From contig JBKJIJ010000012.1 in NCBI GenBank assembly GCA_046598525.1, positions 30,343-94,342 on the forward strand: a stretch of 64,000 bases of DNA, in the 5' to 3' direction. Origin of the DNA: Methylotenera_A sp046598525. GTDB lineage: Bacteria; Pseudomonadota; Gammaproteobacteria; Burkholderiales; Methylophilaceae. A program made the translations under genes and the position numbers. Positions 44,459-53,383 of the stretch are shown here, piece by piece; position 1 is the first letter of the stretch; every line of letters begins with the position of its first letter. The notes below the pieces were generated by a model that did no database searches, was not told where the DNA came from, and saw only the letters and a list, made by a program, of their open reading frames with translations.

Positions 44459-45879
44459 GGTGTTTCCCTTCTGTTTGAAACATTGTTAACGCGAACGGTA
44501 GTAGAGAAAACATGCCGTTTAAAACGATCATTAAAAGTAAGTGTATTGTCGCCTAAAGTATAGGTTTTTGCATCGGTATAGCCAGCCGTAAGCGTTTCAG
44601 CGCGCGCCAACACAAAAATCTTAACCGCTACTACGTTACTTAATTGCTCAACCGTGCAAGGCACAGCATCGGTACAACTAACAAACGAATCTGGTATTCC
44701 ATCGCCACGGTTAAAAGGCGAAGTTTTATTCATTTCATCCAACCATTGAACTTCGGTTGTGTAGTATTGAGCGGGAGGAGATGAACCAGGGTCAATATTG
44801 AAAATATTTGTTCCGTTATCGCTAATATTATCAATCCCTAGCATCACTTTAAAAGCTTCAATATTCTCTATTAGAGGCACTGCTGCTTGGTGTGCAAGTG
44901 ATGTGCCATTTAAATCAAACTGAGAAATCATCAAAGTAGGAATGCCGTCACCAACCGTTCTTGCGTAATCGCGGATATAGTAAATGTTAGAAATAAATTT
45001 GTGCTTTTCGGCAACTGTCGTGCAGTTTCTTGCATGAAAAATACCAAAACCTGCCGTGTCTAACAAATACCCAAAACCAAACGTATAGGTAGAATCTGTA
45101 GTTGGTATTGGAGATGCCCAAGGTAGGCCGGGTGATGGCGCAAGTGTTGCCACTTTTGTGCTGCCGTTATAAGCGCTAATCAAGCGTGTTTGACCTGCAC
45201 CAGGCCCTGTTAAAATACGAATACTGCGATCTTTGTAAAAATCATTAACCGTTGAAGAAAAAGTATCCAACGTTATTGTTGTTAATGTCGCGCCTTTCAC
45301 TTTGGATGAAATTTCTTGCTCACATTGTGATGCTTGAAAGTAAAGCTTACCTGCGGTATCTGCTTCACAATTTGCTTCACCAGGCACACAAGTATCCGCA
45401 TGACGCACCACCAGCAAATCCGTATTTGCTTTTCTATTGGTAGCAAAATTGGTTACACAACCCGCACCCGATGGCGGCGTATTGCCATAAACCTGAACGG
45501 GAATTCCAATAAAGTTAGTTATATTGTCAGCAGTCCATGGTGATGTGTAATTTAGGCATGGGTCTGGCATTGCAATTGGCACATCGCCAGGCGCGGTTGG
45601 AAAACTGAGATCATCAAATTGTGGTGCAAATTGACTCCAATAACCAGCATGTACAATATCGGATTGTAATAACTGCATGGCAAAGCGCCCACTTTCAATT
45701 TGGCTGTTCGCTTTTGCCATTTCTTGGTTGGTACGATTTATCCCAAGAAAGAGTGCACCCAAAGCAGCTGTAATAATCAAGCCAATAGTGATTGCTACCA
45801 TTAGCTCTATCAAACTGAGGCCGCTCTGATAAGATAAATTTTTAGGCTTAGATTTTAAATTTTTATAGTTAATATTCAT
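44455..45879 (-). CDS. pilW: Minor pilin PilW
   Basis: PilW-family minor prepilin (about 474 aa, long as usual). Cleavage after QSG before LSLIELMVAITIGLIITAAL, with Glu5. RFAMQLLQSDIVHAGYWSQFAP is a recognisable PilW segment, and FSTTVRVNNVSNRRE is the typical end. The start is placed at ATG 45879; a TTG at 45891 is a possible but weaker choice. Confidence 0.9.
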   Translation of the reverse strand: MNINYKNLKSKPKNLSYQSGLSLIELMVAITIGLIITAALGALFLGINRTNQEMAKANSQIESGRFAMQLLQSDIVHAGYWSQFAPQFDDLSFPTAPGDVPIAMPDPCLNYTSPWTADNITNFIGIPVQVYGNTPPSGAGCVTNFATNRKANTDLLVVRHADTCVPGEANCEADTAGKLYFQASQCEQEISSKVKGATLTTITLDTFSSTVNDFYKDRSIRILTGPGAGQTRLISAYNGSTKVATLAPSPGLPWASPIPTTDSTYTFGFGYLLDTAGFGIFHARNCTTVAEKHKFISNIYYIRDYARTVGDGIPTLMISQFDLNGTSLAHQAAVPLIENIEAFKVMLGIDNISDNGTNIFNIDPGSSPPAQYYTTEVQWLDEMNKTSPFNRGDGIPDSFVSCTDAVPCTVEQLSNVVAVKIFVLARAETLTAGYTDAKTYTLGDNTLTFNDRFKRHVFSTTVRVNNVSNRRETP

Positions 45880-45894
45880 GTTGTAAGCCAATTA

Positions 45895-46464
45895 TTAAAG
45901 CGTTGCAATTTGCACAATTGTAGTAACCACGCGGCGACATAAATCGCTTACACAAGCGGCCCCAGTTGCTGTGCTGTTGTAGCTGCCTTGGCCACAAGAA
46001 ACAGTGGTGGGCGGCGCAGAAATAGGCACTAAACCTTGCCATGCAACGGTAATCATATATTGGCCAGTGGTTGAGTTTATATTTTCCACACAGCCACGGC
46101 CGCCAATCATGGCTCCCACGCTATTACTTCCTACAGTTTCAGCAGAACCTTGCAATGCATTACACCATTCTCTTTTATCTCTATCTTTTTGTGTGGTTAT
46201 GGCCGTGGGGCAGGTCATATTTGCACCGAGTGGGCTAGTGGTAACATAGTTTGCTGCATCACTGCGATTTGTAGAAATTCTACTAGCCATGTCATTCAGC
46301 AAAATAAGCGCTTGCGCACGTTGGTACGATTCCATTTCAGAAACTTGCAAACGCGATTGCAGTCCAGCTAATCCTAATAAGCCAACCGCTAGAATTGCAA
46401 TGGTTACCAATACTTCTAGCATTGTGGAACCACTTTGACTATTTTTACACTGGATAAATGGCAT
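45895..46464 (-). CDS. pilV: Minor pilin PilV
   Basis: PilV-family minor prepilin (about 189 aa). Cleavage after QSG before STMLEVLVTIAILAVGLLGLAG, with Glu5. The start is placed at ATG 46464, two bases after the pilE stop; a GTG three codons upstream overlaps that gene. RAQALILLNDMASRISTNR and the CRRV-VTTIVQ end are typical. Confidence 0.9.
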   Translation of the reverse strand: MPFIQCKNSQSGSTMLEVLVTIAILAVGLLGLAGLQSRLQVSEMESYQRAQALILLNDMASRISTNRSDAANYVTTSPLGANMTCPTAITTQKDRDKREWCNALQGSAETVGSNSVGAMIGGRGCVENINSTTGQYMITVAWQGLVPISAPPTTVSCGQGSYNSTATGAACVSDLCRRVVTTIVQIATL

Positions 46465-46466
46465 GA

Positions 46467-46874
46467 TTACCACTTACCTGCTGGGCCTTTAGCCCCTTGA
46501 TGATTTAACGTTAATGGACCATCACTTGCTTGCGCACTGCCAACAACTGGCGTGAAGGTAATTGTGTAAGTCGGAGGTGTTGCAGAATTGTCAACCGTAA
46601 TATCATAACTATACTTTGCACTGACTTCAGTTGGCGGGACATAACCACTGGATACTAAAGTAGTTTTATTGGCATAAGCCCTATCCGCAAATAAAAATTG
46701 CTGCTGACGGTTTGCGATGTCCATCATCTGAGATTGCGCAGCCGAACGATTGCTGCGTTTAATATATTCGCTGTAATTCGGCAAAGCAACTGCCGCCAAA
46801 ATACCAATAATGGCGACCACAATCATCAGCTCGATCAAGGTAAATCCTTGTTGCAGTCTTTTAAATTTGTTCAT
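46467..46874 (-). CDS. pilE: PilE-like minor pilin
   Basis: Prepilin (135 aa) with the leader MNKFKRLQQG cleaved before FTLIELMIVVAIIGILAAVA. SRSAAQSQMMDIANRQQQFLFADRAYA is the PilE/ComP-like segment found in minor-pilin operons. AAGGA precedes the ATG. It is the first gene of the pilE-V-W-X-Y1-fimT operon and therefore probably a tip-complex pilin rather than the main subunit. Confidence 0.9.
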   Translation of the reverse strand: MNKFKRLQQGFTLIELMIVVAIIGILAAVALPNYSEYIKRSNRSAAQSQMMDIANRQQQFLFADRAYANKTTLVSSGYVPPTEVSAKYSYDITVDNSATPPTYTITFTPVVGSAQASDGPLTLNHQGAKGPAGKW

Positions 46875-47083
46875 TTTGAAAATCCTTTTTTGCTTGATTG
46901 AATCATGCCAAAGTTAAATTGGCGAGGCTAGCAGTATCCGATAATCGGCAAAATAGCCGTAACAAACGGTCACTATTGGTTTTATATGTTCGTTTATTTA
47001 GTGACTTTTTTCAAAAAATCCGCGTCTGTCAGGTTTACGCATTAATGTTAAAATAATGTTTTATATGCATTTTCGGAATAGCC

Positions 47084-47296
47084 ATGTTGAAATTAAAATC
47101 GTTTTTGCTGTTGCCCATTTTGATAAGCGCCGTTTGCAGTGCGCTAGTGGCTTGCGGCACCAAAGGCCCTTTGTATATTCCTGAGCAGCGCTATCCGGTA
47201 GAAGCCGCTAAGCCAGCTGTAGACATTAATAAATTAGAGGCGGAAAAAGCTAACCCAGCAACATCTAATCAAACCCAACCAATTATTAAAGAATAA
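47084..47296 (+). CDS. lptM: LPS translocon maturation lipoprotein LptM-like
   Basis: Small lipoprotein (70 aa). The signal peptide ends in ALVAC and the mature start CGTKGPLYIPEQ is the LptM (YifL) signature that assists LptD oxidative maturation. A short variable tail follows. It sits 4 bases before lysA, the conserved arrangement in Proteobacteria. Confidence 0.9.
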   Translation: MLKLKSFLLLPILISAVCSALVACGTKGPLYIPEQRYPVEAAKPAVDINKLEAEKANPATSNQTQPIIKE

Positions 47297-47300
47297 AAAC

Positions 47301-48545
47301 GTGAACGAATTTGATTTTAAAAATGGCGTAATGCACGCCGAAAATATTGCTCTAGACCAAATTGCTAAAGAGTTTGCCACGCCTTGTTATGTGTACTCTA
47401 AAGCAGCATTAACGCAGGCTTTTAGCGATTTTAGTGCGGGTTTAATTGGCACCAATCATTTGGTTTGCTTTGCGGTAAAAGCCAACCCCAATATTGCCAT
47501 TTTGAATTTATTTGCTAAGTTAGGCGCTGGGTTTGACATTGTTTCTGGTGGCGAACTGGCGCGCGTTTTAGCGGCTGGCGGAAATCCGCAAAAGATTGTT
47601 TTTTCGGGCGTTGGTAAAAGCGCTGATGAAATGCGTGCCGCATTAAATGCCGGCATTTTTTGCTTTAATGTTGAATCTGCCAGCGAATTAAATCGACTCA
47701 ATCAAGTAGCGGGGCAGATGGGTAAAGTTGCACCTGTTTCGTTGCGCGTCAATCCAAACGTAGACGCAAAAACGCATCCTTATATTTCGACCGGCCTTAA
47801 AAATAATAAATTTGGCGTAGCGTTTGAAGATGCGATTGCAGTTTATGAACAAGCCGCCGCCATGCCAAATATAGCCGTGCATGGTGTTGATTGCCATATT
47901 GGCTCACAAATCACTGAATTAGCGCCATTTATTGAGGCCCTGGATTTGATTTTAGGTTTGGTGGATGCGCTTGCTGCTAAAAACATTCCGATTACGCATA
48001 TTGATGTAGGCGGCGGCATTGGCATTACTTATTCAGATGAAACGCCGCCAGAATTCAAAGCTTATGCACAAGCGATTTTAGCTAAATTGGCTCATAAAAA
48101 CGTGAAGGTGTTGTTTGAGCCAGGTCGCGCACTGGTAGGCAATGCGGGCGTGTTGCTCACTAAAGTTGAATATTTAAAACACACAGAAAGCAAAAATTTT
48201 GCCATTGTAGATGCGGCTATGAACGACTTAATGCGCCCTGCTTTGTATGATGCCTATCACGACATCGTAGCGGTGAACCCGCGTGAAGGCGCAAGCAATG
48301 TGTACGAAATTGTTGGCCCTGTGTGTGAAAGTGGCGATTTTTTAGGCCATGACAGAGCGCTTAATTTAGCAGAAGGCGATTTATTAGCCATTAAATCAGC
48401 AGGTGCTTACGGCATGAGCATGGCCAGCAACTACAACACACGCGGCCGCGCGGCCGAAGTAATGGTAGATGGCGATAAAGTTCATTTGATTCGCCAGCGC
48501 GAAAAAGTGGCTGATTTATTTGCGCTAGAGCATTTATTGCCTTAA
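47301..48545 (+). CDS. lysA: Diaminopimelate decarboxylase
   Basis: PLP enzyme (414 aa) making lysine from meso-diaminopimelate. The PLP lysine is in CFAVKANPN; the glycine loop is DVGGGIGI, with EPGRALVGNAG, GPVCESGDFLG and AYGMSMASNYN supplying active-site residues. It begins with GTG at 47301. A hairpin terminator follows. Confidence 0.96.
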   Translation: MNEFDFKNGVMHAENIALDQIAKEFATPCYVYSKAALTQAFSDFSAGLIGTNHLVCFAVKANPNIAILNLFAKLGAGFDIVSGGELARVLAAGGNPQKIVFSGVGKSADEMRAALNAGIFCFNVESASELNRLNQVAGQMGKVAPVSLRVNPNVDAKTHPYISTGLKNNKFGVAFEDAIAVYEQAAAMPNIAVHGVDCHIGSQITELAPFIEALDLILGLVDALAAKNIPITHIDVGGGIGITYSDETPPEFKAYAQAILAKLAHKNVKVLFEPGRALVGNAGVLLTKVEYLKHTESKNFAIVDAAMNDLMRPALYDAYHDIVAVNPREGASNVYEIVGPVCESGDFLGHDRALNLAEGDLLAIKSAGAYGMSMASNYNTRGRAAEVMVDGDKVHLIRQREKVADLFALEHLLP

Positions 48546-48591
48546 GGTAAAACTACTACCTTAATTAAAACTTTGGTAAATAAATGCGAAT

Positions 48592-48622
48592 AAAAAAGCG
48601 AGGCACCAGACCTCGCTTTTTT
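48592..48622. terminator. Bidirectional terminator between lysA and purU
   Basis: A 12-bp perfect stem (48592-48603 with 48611-48622), a 7-base loop, A6 on the left and T6 on the right, so it can end both convergent transcripts. A smaller perfect 8-bp hairpin lies at 48542-48564. Confidence 0.9.
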
Positions 48623-48637
48623 GTGTGCCAAACACGA

Positions 48638-49510
48638 TTAATCAAAAATCACCGTTTTATTGGCGTATAACAAAATGCGGTTTTCAATATGCCAGCGCAC
48701 GGCTTTGCTCAACACAATGCGCTCTAAATCGCGGCCCTTTTGAATCAAATCTTCTACTTGGTCGCGGTGCGAAATGCGGTCAATATCTTGCTCAATAATC
48801 GGGCCTTCATCCAGCACTTCTGTCACGTAATGACCAGTGGCGCCGATTAATTTCACGCCACGTTCAAACGCGCGGTGATAAGGCCGCGCGCCAATAAACG
48901 CTGGCAAAAATGAGTGATGAATATTAATAATTTTTTGTGGGTAACGTGCCACAAAATCGGGCGATAAAATCTGCATATAACGCGCTAGCACAATCAAATC
49001 AATATTGTAATCTGCAAATAATTTAAATTGCGCCGCTTCAACTTCAGCCTTATTAGCCTTAATTGTGACGCTATCTTTGGTCACTGGCAGATAGTGAAAA
49101 TCAATGCCATAAAATTTAACCAATGCTTCTGTATCGCGATGATTACTGATGACCAGCGGAATTTCGCAAGCTAGCTCGCCGCTTTTATGGCGGTGCAATA
49201 AATCGGCCAAGCAATGATCGTATTGCGAAACCATAATAGCCACGCGCGTTTTATGAACAGACATTTTTAGCTGCCACTGCATGCCAAATTTAGTCGCGAT
49301 TGGCGCAAAAGCGGCGCTAAAATCCGCCTCAGATAAATTAAAGTTGGCCACATCCCACTCAACGCGCATTAAAAATAGATTATTTTCTGCATCTTGATGT
49401 TGGTCTGCGTGTAAAATATTGGCATTGTGCTGATATAAAAAATCGGCAATCGCCGCCACGATGCCTTTGGTGTCTGGGCATGTTATAAGTAAAGTTGCTG
49501 TATTTTTCAT
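48638..49510 (-). CDS. purU: Formyltetrahydrofolate deformylase
   Basis: Hydrolyses 10-formyl-THF to formate and THF (290 aa). An N-terminal ACT domain (LLITCPDTKGIVAAIADFLYQH) is followed by the formyltransferase-like domain with VISNHRD, LARYMQILSPDFV, NIHHSFLPAFIGARPYHRAF and GATGHYVTEVLDEGPIIEQD. In a methylotroph it may tune formate and one-carbon flow, which is inference. It converges with lysA. Confidence 0.95.
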   Translation of the reverse strand: MKNTATLLITCPDTKGIVAAIADFLYQHNANILHADQHQDAENNLFLMRVEWDVANFNLSEADFSAAFAPIATKFGMQWQLKMSVHKTRVAIMVSQYDHCLADLLHRHKSGELACEIPLVISNHRDTEALVKFYGIDFHYLPVTKDSVTIKANKAEVEAAQFKLFADYNIDLIVLARYMQILSPDFVARYPQKIINIHHSFLPAFIGARPYHRAFERGVKLIGATGHYVTEVLDEGPIIEQDIDRISHRDQVEDLIQKGRDLERIVLSKAVRWHIENRILLYANKTVIFD

Positions 49511-49577
49511 AAAATTTTACAGGTGATTCTTTTAAAAAATTTGTGTCATTATACCCAATTAACAAGGTGTTAACGAT

Positions 49578-50597
49578 TTGAATAGTAGCCAACAAACTGA
49601 AACTAAAGCCGAAATTGTGCTTGCTAATCCGCGCGGATTTTGTGCGGGGGTAGACCGCGCGATTATTATTGTTGAACAAGCCTTAGAAAAATTTGGCGCA
49701 CCGATTTATGTGCGCAACGAAGTAGTACACAACAAATTTGTGGTAGACGGTTTGCGTGCCAAAGGCGCTATTTTTGTGAATGAATTAGATAAAATACCAG
49801 CGGGCAGCACGGTGATTTTTAGTGCGCATGGCGTATCAAAAGCGGTAAGAAAAGAGGCAGAAGCGCTTGGTTTAACAGCGTTTGATGCCACCTGCCCATT
49901 AGTCACTAAAGTGCATATTGAAGTGGGTAAATTGCGTCAAGCGGGCATGGAAATCGTGATGATTGGTCATAAAGGTCACCCTGAAGTAGAAGGGACTATG
50001 GGTCAGGCAGAACGCGGTGCGTCAGATGACGATCACCCAGAAGATGATGCTGCTAGCTTAGGTATGTATTTGGTTGAAACGCCTGATGACGTGCTGAAAT
50101 TAACCGTTAAAAATCCTGAAAAATTGGCTTATGTGACACAAACGACGCTTTCTATGGATGATGCGGCGCTGGTGATTGATGCGCTTAAAACCAAATTTCC
50201 TCACATTAAGGCACCAAAAAGCGACGATATTTGCTATGCGACGCAAAACCGTCAAGATGCGGTGAAAATCATGGCCAAAGATTGTGATTTGGTAATTGTG
50301 GTGGGCTCACCCAATAGCTCAAACTCCAACCGCCTAAGAGAAGTCGCGCAAAACCAAGGCGTTGAGGCGTATATGGTGGATAACGCCAGCTATTTAAAAG
50401 CAGAATGGTTAATCGGCAAAAAGAAAATCGGCGTATCGGCTGGTGCATCGGCACCCGAAGTTTTAGTGAAAGAGGTGATTGCTGCGCTTGAAAATTTGGG
50501 CGCTGCCAATGTAACGGAGCTGCACGGCGTAATTGAAAGTGTGGTGTTTCAATTGCCTAAAAATCTAGTCAATGTAACTTTGCCAGCTAAAAAATAG
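49578..50597 (+). CDS. ispH: HMBPP reductase IspH
   Basis: Fe-S enzyme (339 aa) of the last MEP-pathway step, giving IPP and DMAPP. The three cluster Cys are in RGFCAGV, DATCPLVTK and DICYATQNRQ; the catalytic Glu is in HKGHPEVEGTMGQ and the substrate Ser/Asn pair in GSPNSSNSNRL. Translation starts at TTG 49578, with AAGGTG 8 bases upstream. Confidence 0.96.
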   Translation: MNSSQQTETKAEIVLANPRGFCAGVDRAIIIVEQALEKFGAPIYVRNEVVHNKFVVDGLRAKGAIFVNELDKIPAGSTVIFSAHGVSKAVRKEAEALGLTAFDATCPLVTKVHIEVGKLRQAGMEIVMIGHKGHPEVEGTMGQAERGASDDDHPEDDAASLGMYLVETPDDVLKLTVKNPEKLAYVTQTTLSMDDAALVIDALKTKFPHIKAPKSDDICYATQNRQDAVKIMAKDCDLVIVVGSPNSSNSNRLREVAQNQGVEAYMVDNASYLKAEWLIGKKKIGVSAGASAPEVLVKEVIAALENLGAANVTELHGVIESVVFQLPKNLVNVTLPAKK

Positions 50598-50632
50598 TCA
50601 AGTAAGCACTTAAACTTAATCAAGAAGCCAGC

Positions 50633-51079
50633 GTGTTTAAAACCCCAATTTCGGCCCTAGTGCTGATTCATACCAACGATTTACAAGTGCTGATTATGGA
50701 ACGTGCCGACAAGGCAGGCTTTTGGCAATCTGTGACTGGAAGCCTTGAAGCGGGCGAAACGCCTAAGCAGGCAGCGATGCGCGAAGTGCTGGAAGAAACT
50801 GGATTGGACGCTAATCAATTTGATTTGCAAGATTGGCAGTGCAGTAATATTTACGAAATTTATCCGCATTGGCGGCACCGTTATGCGCCGGGCGTGGTAG
50901 AAAATGTTGAACATTTATTTGGCTTAGAACTGCCGCAAGCTTTACCAATTACACTCGCGCCAGATGAGCATACGCGCTATGAATGGGTGGATTGGCGTGA
51001 GGCGGCGAATCGCGTTTTCTCTTGGACCAATATTGATGCGCTTAAACGATTAGGCGCACGTCACAATTTAACTTTATAG
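50633..51079 (+). CDS. nudB: Dihydroneopterin triphosphate diphosphatase NudB
   Basis: Nudix hydrolase (148 aa) of folate synthesis. The Nudix box GSLEAGETPKQAAMREVLEE is complete, followed by YEIYPHWRHRYAPGVVENVEHLFGLE and EYEWVDW-like TRYEWVDWREAANRVFSWTN, typical of NudB. GTG start at 50633, preceded by AAGAAGCCAGC. It follows ispH by 35 bases. Confidence 0.9.
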   Translation: MFKTPISALVLIHTNDLQVLIMERADKAGFWQSVTGSLEAGETPKQAAMREVLEETGLDANQFDLQDWQCSNIYEIYPHWRHRYAPGVVENVEHLFGLELPQALPITLAPDEHTRYEWVDWREAANRVFSWTNIDALKRLGARHNLTL

Positions 51080-51187
51080 CAAATACTTGGGTTTTATAAG
51101 CGCACAACTTTTATCATTCATCGCGTTCGCTTTATCCACTATAAAGTTATAAAATAAACTACTTTAGTATTTCAAGCTCAAATCACC

Positions 51188-52300
51188 ATGCAAACCGAAG
51201 CACTTAAATCTATTCCGATAAAATTCGAAAAATATCAGGCTGTCGACGATGCCGATTGTCAGCGTCGTATTATTGCGGCGCGCAATAAGCTGGGAAAACG
51301 TTTGGTGATTTTAGGCCACCATTATCAAAACGAGGCCGTGTATCGGCATGCCGATTTTACTGGTGATTCGCTTAAATTATCGCGTTACTGTTCTGATTTA
51401 GATGCTGAATTTATTGTATTTTTGGGCGTGCATTTTATGGCCGAAGTGGCCGATATTTTAAGTCGCCCAGAGCAAATTGTGGTGCTGCCCGATTTGGCCG
51501 CAGGCTGTAGCATGGCTGATATGGCGAACCTGGCCAAAGTGGAACGCAGCTATCGCGAGCTCAACAAAGTGCTGGATTTTGATGAGACGATTACCCCTGT
51601 TACCTATATTAATTCGGCCGCCGATTTAAAAGCCTTTTGTGGTGAGCATGGCGGCATTGTTTGCACCAGCACTAACGCGCCAAAAATATTGGAGTGGAGT
51701 TTTAAACAGCGCGAAAAAGTACTGTTTTTTCCTGACCAAAATTTAGGTCGCTGGTCTGGTCATAAAATGGGCATTCCTTTAGAGCAAATGCCGATTTGGG
51801 ATCCTGATCAGCCAATGGGCGGTTTAACGGTTGAAGAAATCAAAAATGCCAAGATTTTGTTGTGGAAAGGCCACTGTGCTGTGCACCAGATGTTTAGGCT
51901 GCAAAACATCACCAAATTCCGTGCCGACCACCCAGATGGCATTGTGATTTCTCACCCTGAAGCGCCGTTTGAAGTGTGTTTGAATTCGGATTTTGTCGGT
52001 TCTACCGAATATATTTTAAAAACCGTAAGTGATGCGGCACCCAATACCAAATGGCTGGTAGGCACAGAGCTTAACTTGGTGAATCGCTTGGCCGAACAAA
52101 TGAAGCCGCAAGGCAAACTGGTGCAATTTATGAGCCATGTGGTGTGCGAATGCAGCACCATGGCTCGCATTGACCCGCAGCACTTGGCTTGGACGCTAGA
52201 GAACTTGGCAGATGGCAATATTGTGAATCAGATTAAAGTGCCTGAACATGATGCAAAATTAGCCAAATTGACGCTGGATAGAATGTTAGCAGCCTCTTAA
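51188..52300 (+). CDS. nadA: Quinolinate synthase
   Basis: [4Fe-4S] enzyme (370 aa) condensing iminoaspartate with DHAP in NAD synthesis. LGHHYQNEAVYRHADFTGDSL, the first Cys in AAGCSMADMA, then WKGHCAVHQMF and SHVVCECSTMARIDPQHLAW are visible; the family's three cluster Cys lie among these. nadB and nadC are not in the window. Confidence 0.95.
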   Translation: MQTEALKSIPIKFEKYQAVDDADCQRRIIAARNKLGKRLVILGHHYQNEAVYRHADFTGDSLKLSRYCSDLDAEFIVFLGVHFMAEVADILSRPEQIVVLPDLAAGCSMADMANLAKVERSYRELNKVLDFDETITPVTYINSAADLKAFCGEHGGIVCTSTNAPKILEWSFKQREKVLFFPDQNLGRWSGHKMGIPLEQMPIWDPDQPMGGLTVEEIKNAKILLWKGHCAVHQMFRLQNITKFRADHPDGIVISHPEAPFEVCLNSDFVGSTEYILKTVSDAAPNTKWLVGTELNLVNRLAEQMKPQGKLVQFMSHVVCECSTMARIDPQHLAWTLENLADGNIVNQIKVPEHDAKLAKLTLDRMLAAS

Positions 52301-52319
52301 AGTATCCAATATACTCTTT

Positions 52320-52480
52320 GTGATTCCCGCGCAGGCGGGAATCCAGTTCTGGTGAAAGTGAGCACTAACTAGCTTATTGCACCCAATATAGTAATGCATT
52401 TAAATTAGTGAGATTTAAAGTCAAAATGGATTCCCGCCCCCGACTAAAGCATTCGAGGGCAGGCTCTGCGAGGGAATGAC
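52320..52480. repeat. Paired dRS3-like repeat with one expanded arm
   Basis: The left arm (52320-52346) holds a standard ATTCCC-N8-GGGAAT 20-mer at 52323-52342. The right arm starts TGGATTCCCGCCC at 52427 and ends AGGGAATGAC at 52480, but its core is 48 bases (52430-52477) instead of 20, an internal gain of 28 bases. It fills most of the 213-base gap between nadA and the HIT gene. Confidence 0.8.
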
Positions 52481-52513
52481 GGAGTTTGAAAGACTAAATA
52501 TGATATCTAACAT

Positions 52514-52942
52514 ATGACTTGTGATTTGTGCCAGCCAAGCCCGCACCAAATTCTGTGGCAAGATGATTTTTGCCGTGTGGTGCTGTTAAACGATGCCGAT
52601 TACCCAGCTTATTGCCGCGTTGAACTAATTGCGCACATCAAAGAAATGACAGATTTAGCGCCAACACAACGCGCGCGGATGATGAAAACCGTTTTTGCTG
52701 TTGAGCTGGCATTAAGGGAAGTGACGCAAGCCGATAAAATCAATCTGGCCAGCCTTGGCAATAAAACGCCGCATGTGCATTGGCATTTAATTCCGCGCTT
52801 TACAACAGACAAGCACTTTCCTAATTCTCATTGGGGTCAAGCCATGCGCGATGGTCAGCCTTTTAACTTGGATGCCGCAGCACAAACAAGCTTAAAACAA
52901 AAAATAAAAGCGCATATTGAATGCGCTTTATTGGCTGAATAA
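52514..52942 (+). CDS. HIT-family hydrolase
   Basis: Histidine-triad protein (142 aa). The HIT motif appears as TPHVHWHLIPRF (H-x-H-x-H). It starts MTCDLCQPSPHQILWQDDFCRVV, a Cys pair suggesting a zinc site. Nucleotide phosphoramidase or diadenosine-polyphosphate hydrolysis is expected for the family, but the substrate is unknown. Its 3' end contains a hairpin that probably ends the convergent ferredoxin transcript. Confidence 0.9.
   Translation: MTCDLCQPSPHQILWQDDFCRVVLLNDADYPAYCRVELIAHIKEMTDLAPTQRARMMKTVFAVELALREVTQADKINLASLGNKTPHVHWHLIPRFTTDKHFPNSHWGQAMRDGQPFNLDAAAQTSLKQKIKAHIECALLAE
52895..52929 (-). terminator. Terminator for the ferredoxin gene, inside the HIT gene end
   Basis: Read leftwards, AAAGCGCAT-TCAAT-ATGCGCTTT (52929-52907) is a perfect 9-bp stem followed by a T-rich tract (TTATTTTTTGTTTT-like) to 52895. 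It lies within the last codons of the HIT gene on the other strand. Confidence 0.6.
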
Positions 52943-52955
52943 AGCTTATCCAACT

Positions 52956-53270
52956 TTAATCAACCATTAGCCTAGTCACCACTTTGCCGTTGATTAAATG
53001 GCTTTCAATAATCTCATCAATATCGTCATTATCCACAAACGTATACCAAATGGCCTGCGGGTACACCACTAGCAGCGGGCCTAATTCACAACGATCTAAA
53101 CAGCCAGAACGATTAATACGCGTCTTGCCTGCACCATTTAAGCCCAGTTTTTTCACGCGCGATTTCATGTAATCAAACGCCGCTTCTGCGCCTTTATCTT
53201 GGCAGCAAGATTCGCCATCTGGGCGCTGATTAAGGCAAAAAAAGACGTGATTTTTAAAGTGGTTTTCCAT
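52956..53270 (-). CDS. Thioredoxin-like [2Fe-2S] ferredoxin
   Basis: Small protein (104 aa) with the Cys set of thioredoxin-fold 2Fe-2S ferredoxins: Cys12 (HVFFCLNQR), Cys22/23 (GESCCQDKG), Cys57 and Cys61 (SGCLDRCELGP). VVYPQAIWYTFVDNDDIDEIIESH is the common continuation in this family, related to the NuoE C-terminal domain. Electron partner unknown. It is separated from tonB by a 113-base gap holding nothing else recognisable. Confidence 0.9.
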   Translation of the reverse strand: MENHFKNHVFFCLNQRPDGESCCQDKGAEAAFDYMKSRVKKLGLNGAGKTRINRSGCLDRCELGPLLVVYPQAIWYTFVDNDDIDEIIESHLINGKVVTRLMVD

Positions 53271-53383
53271 GTTTTTTCTACTTATTTTGCTTCAAAATTG
53301 TAATAATCCAGAATATGAGTCGCAGGCAGTACGCTAATTACGACAATCAAAAAATAACGCCGCATAAAAGCAAAAGATAACGG

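Noticed and set aside
46938..46948. CCGAT-A-ATCGG palindrome in the pilE/lptM divergent gap
   Set aside because: At 11 bp it is short enough to occur by chance in this much sequence, and no promoter could be tied to it.
13358..52480. dRS3-like repeats as a CRISPR array
   Set aside because: Copies are inverted pairs scattered over 39 kb, without regular direct repeats or spacers and without cas genes.
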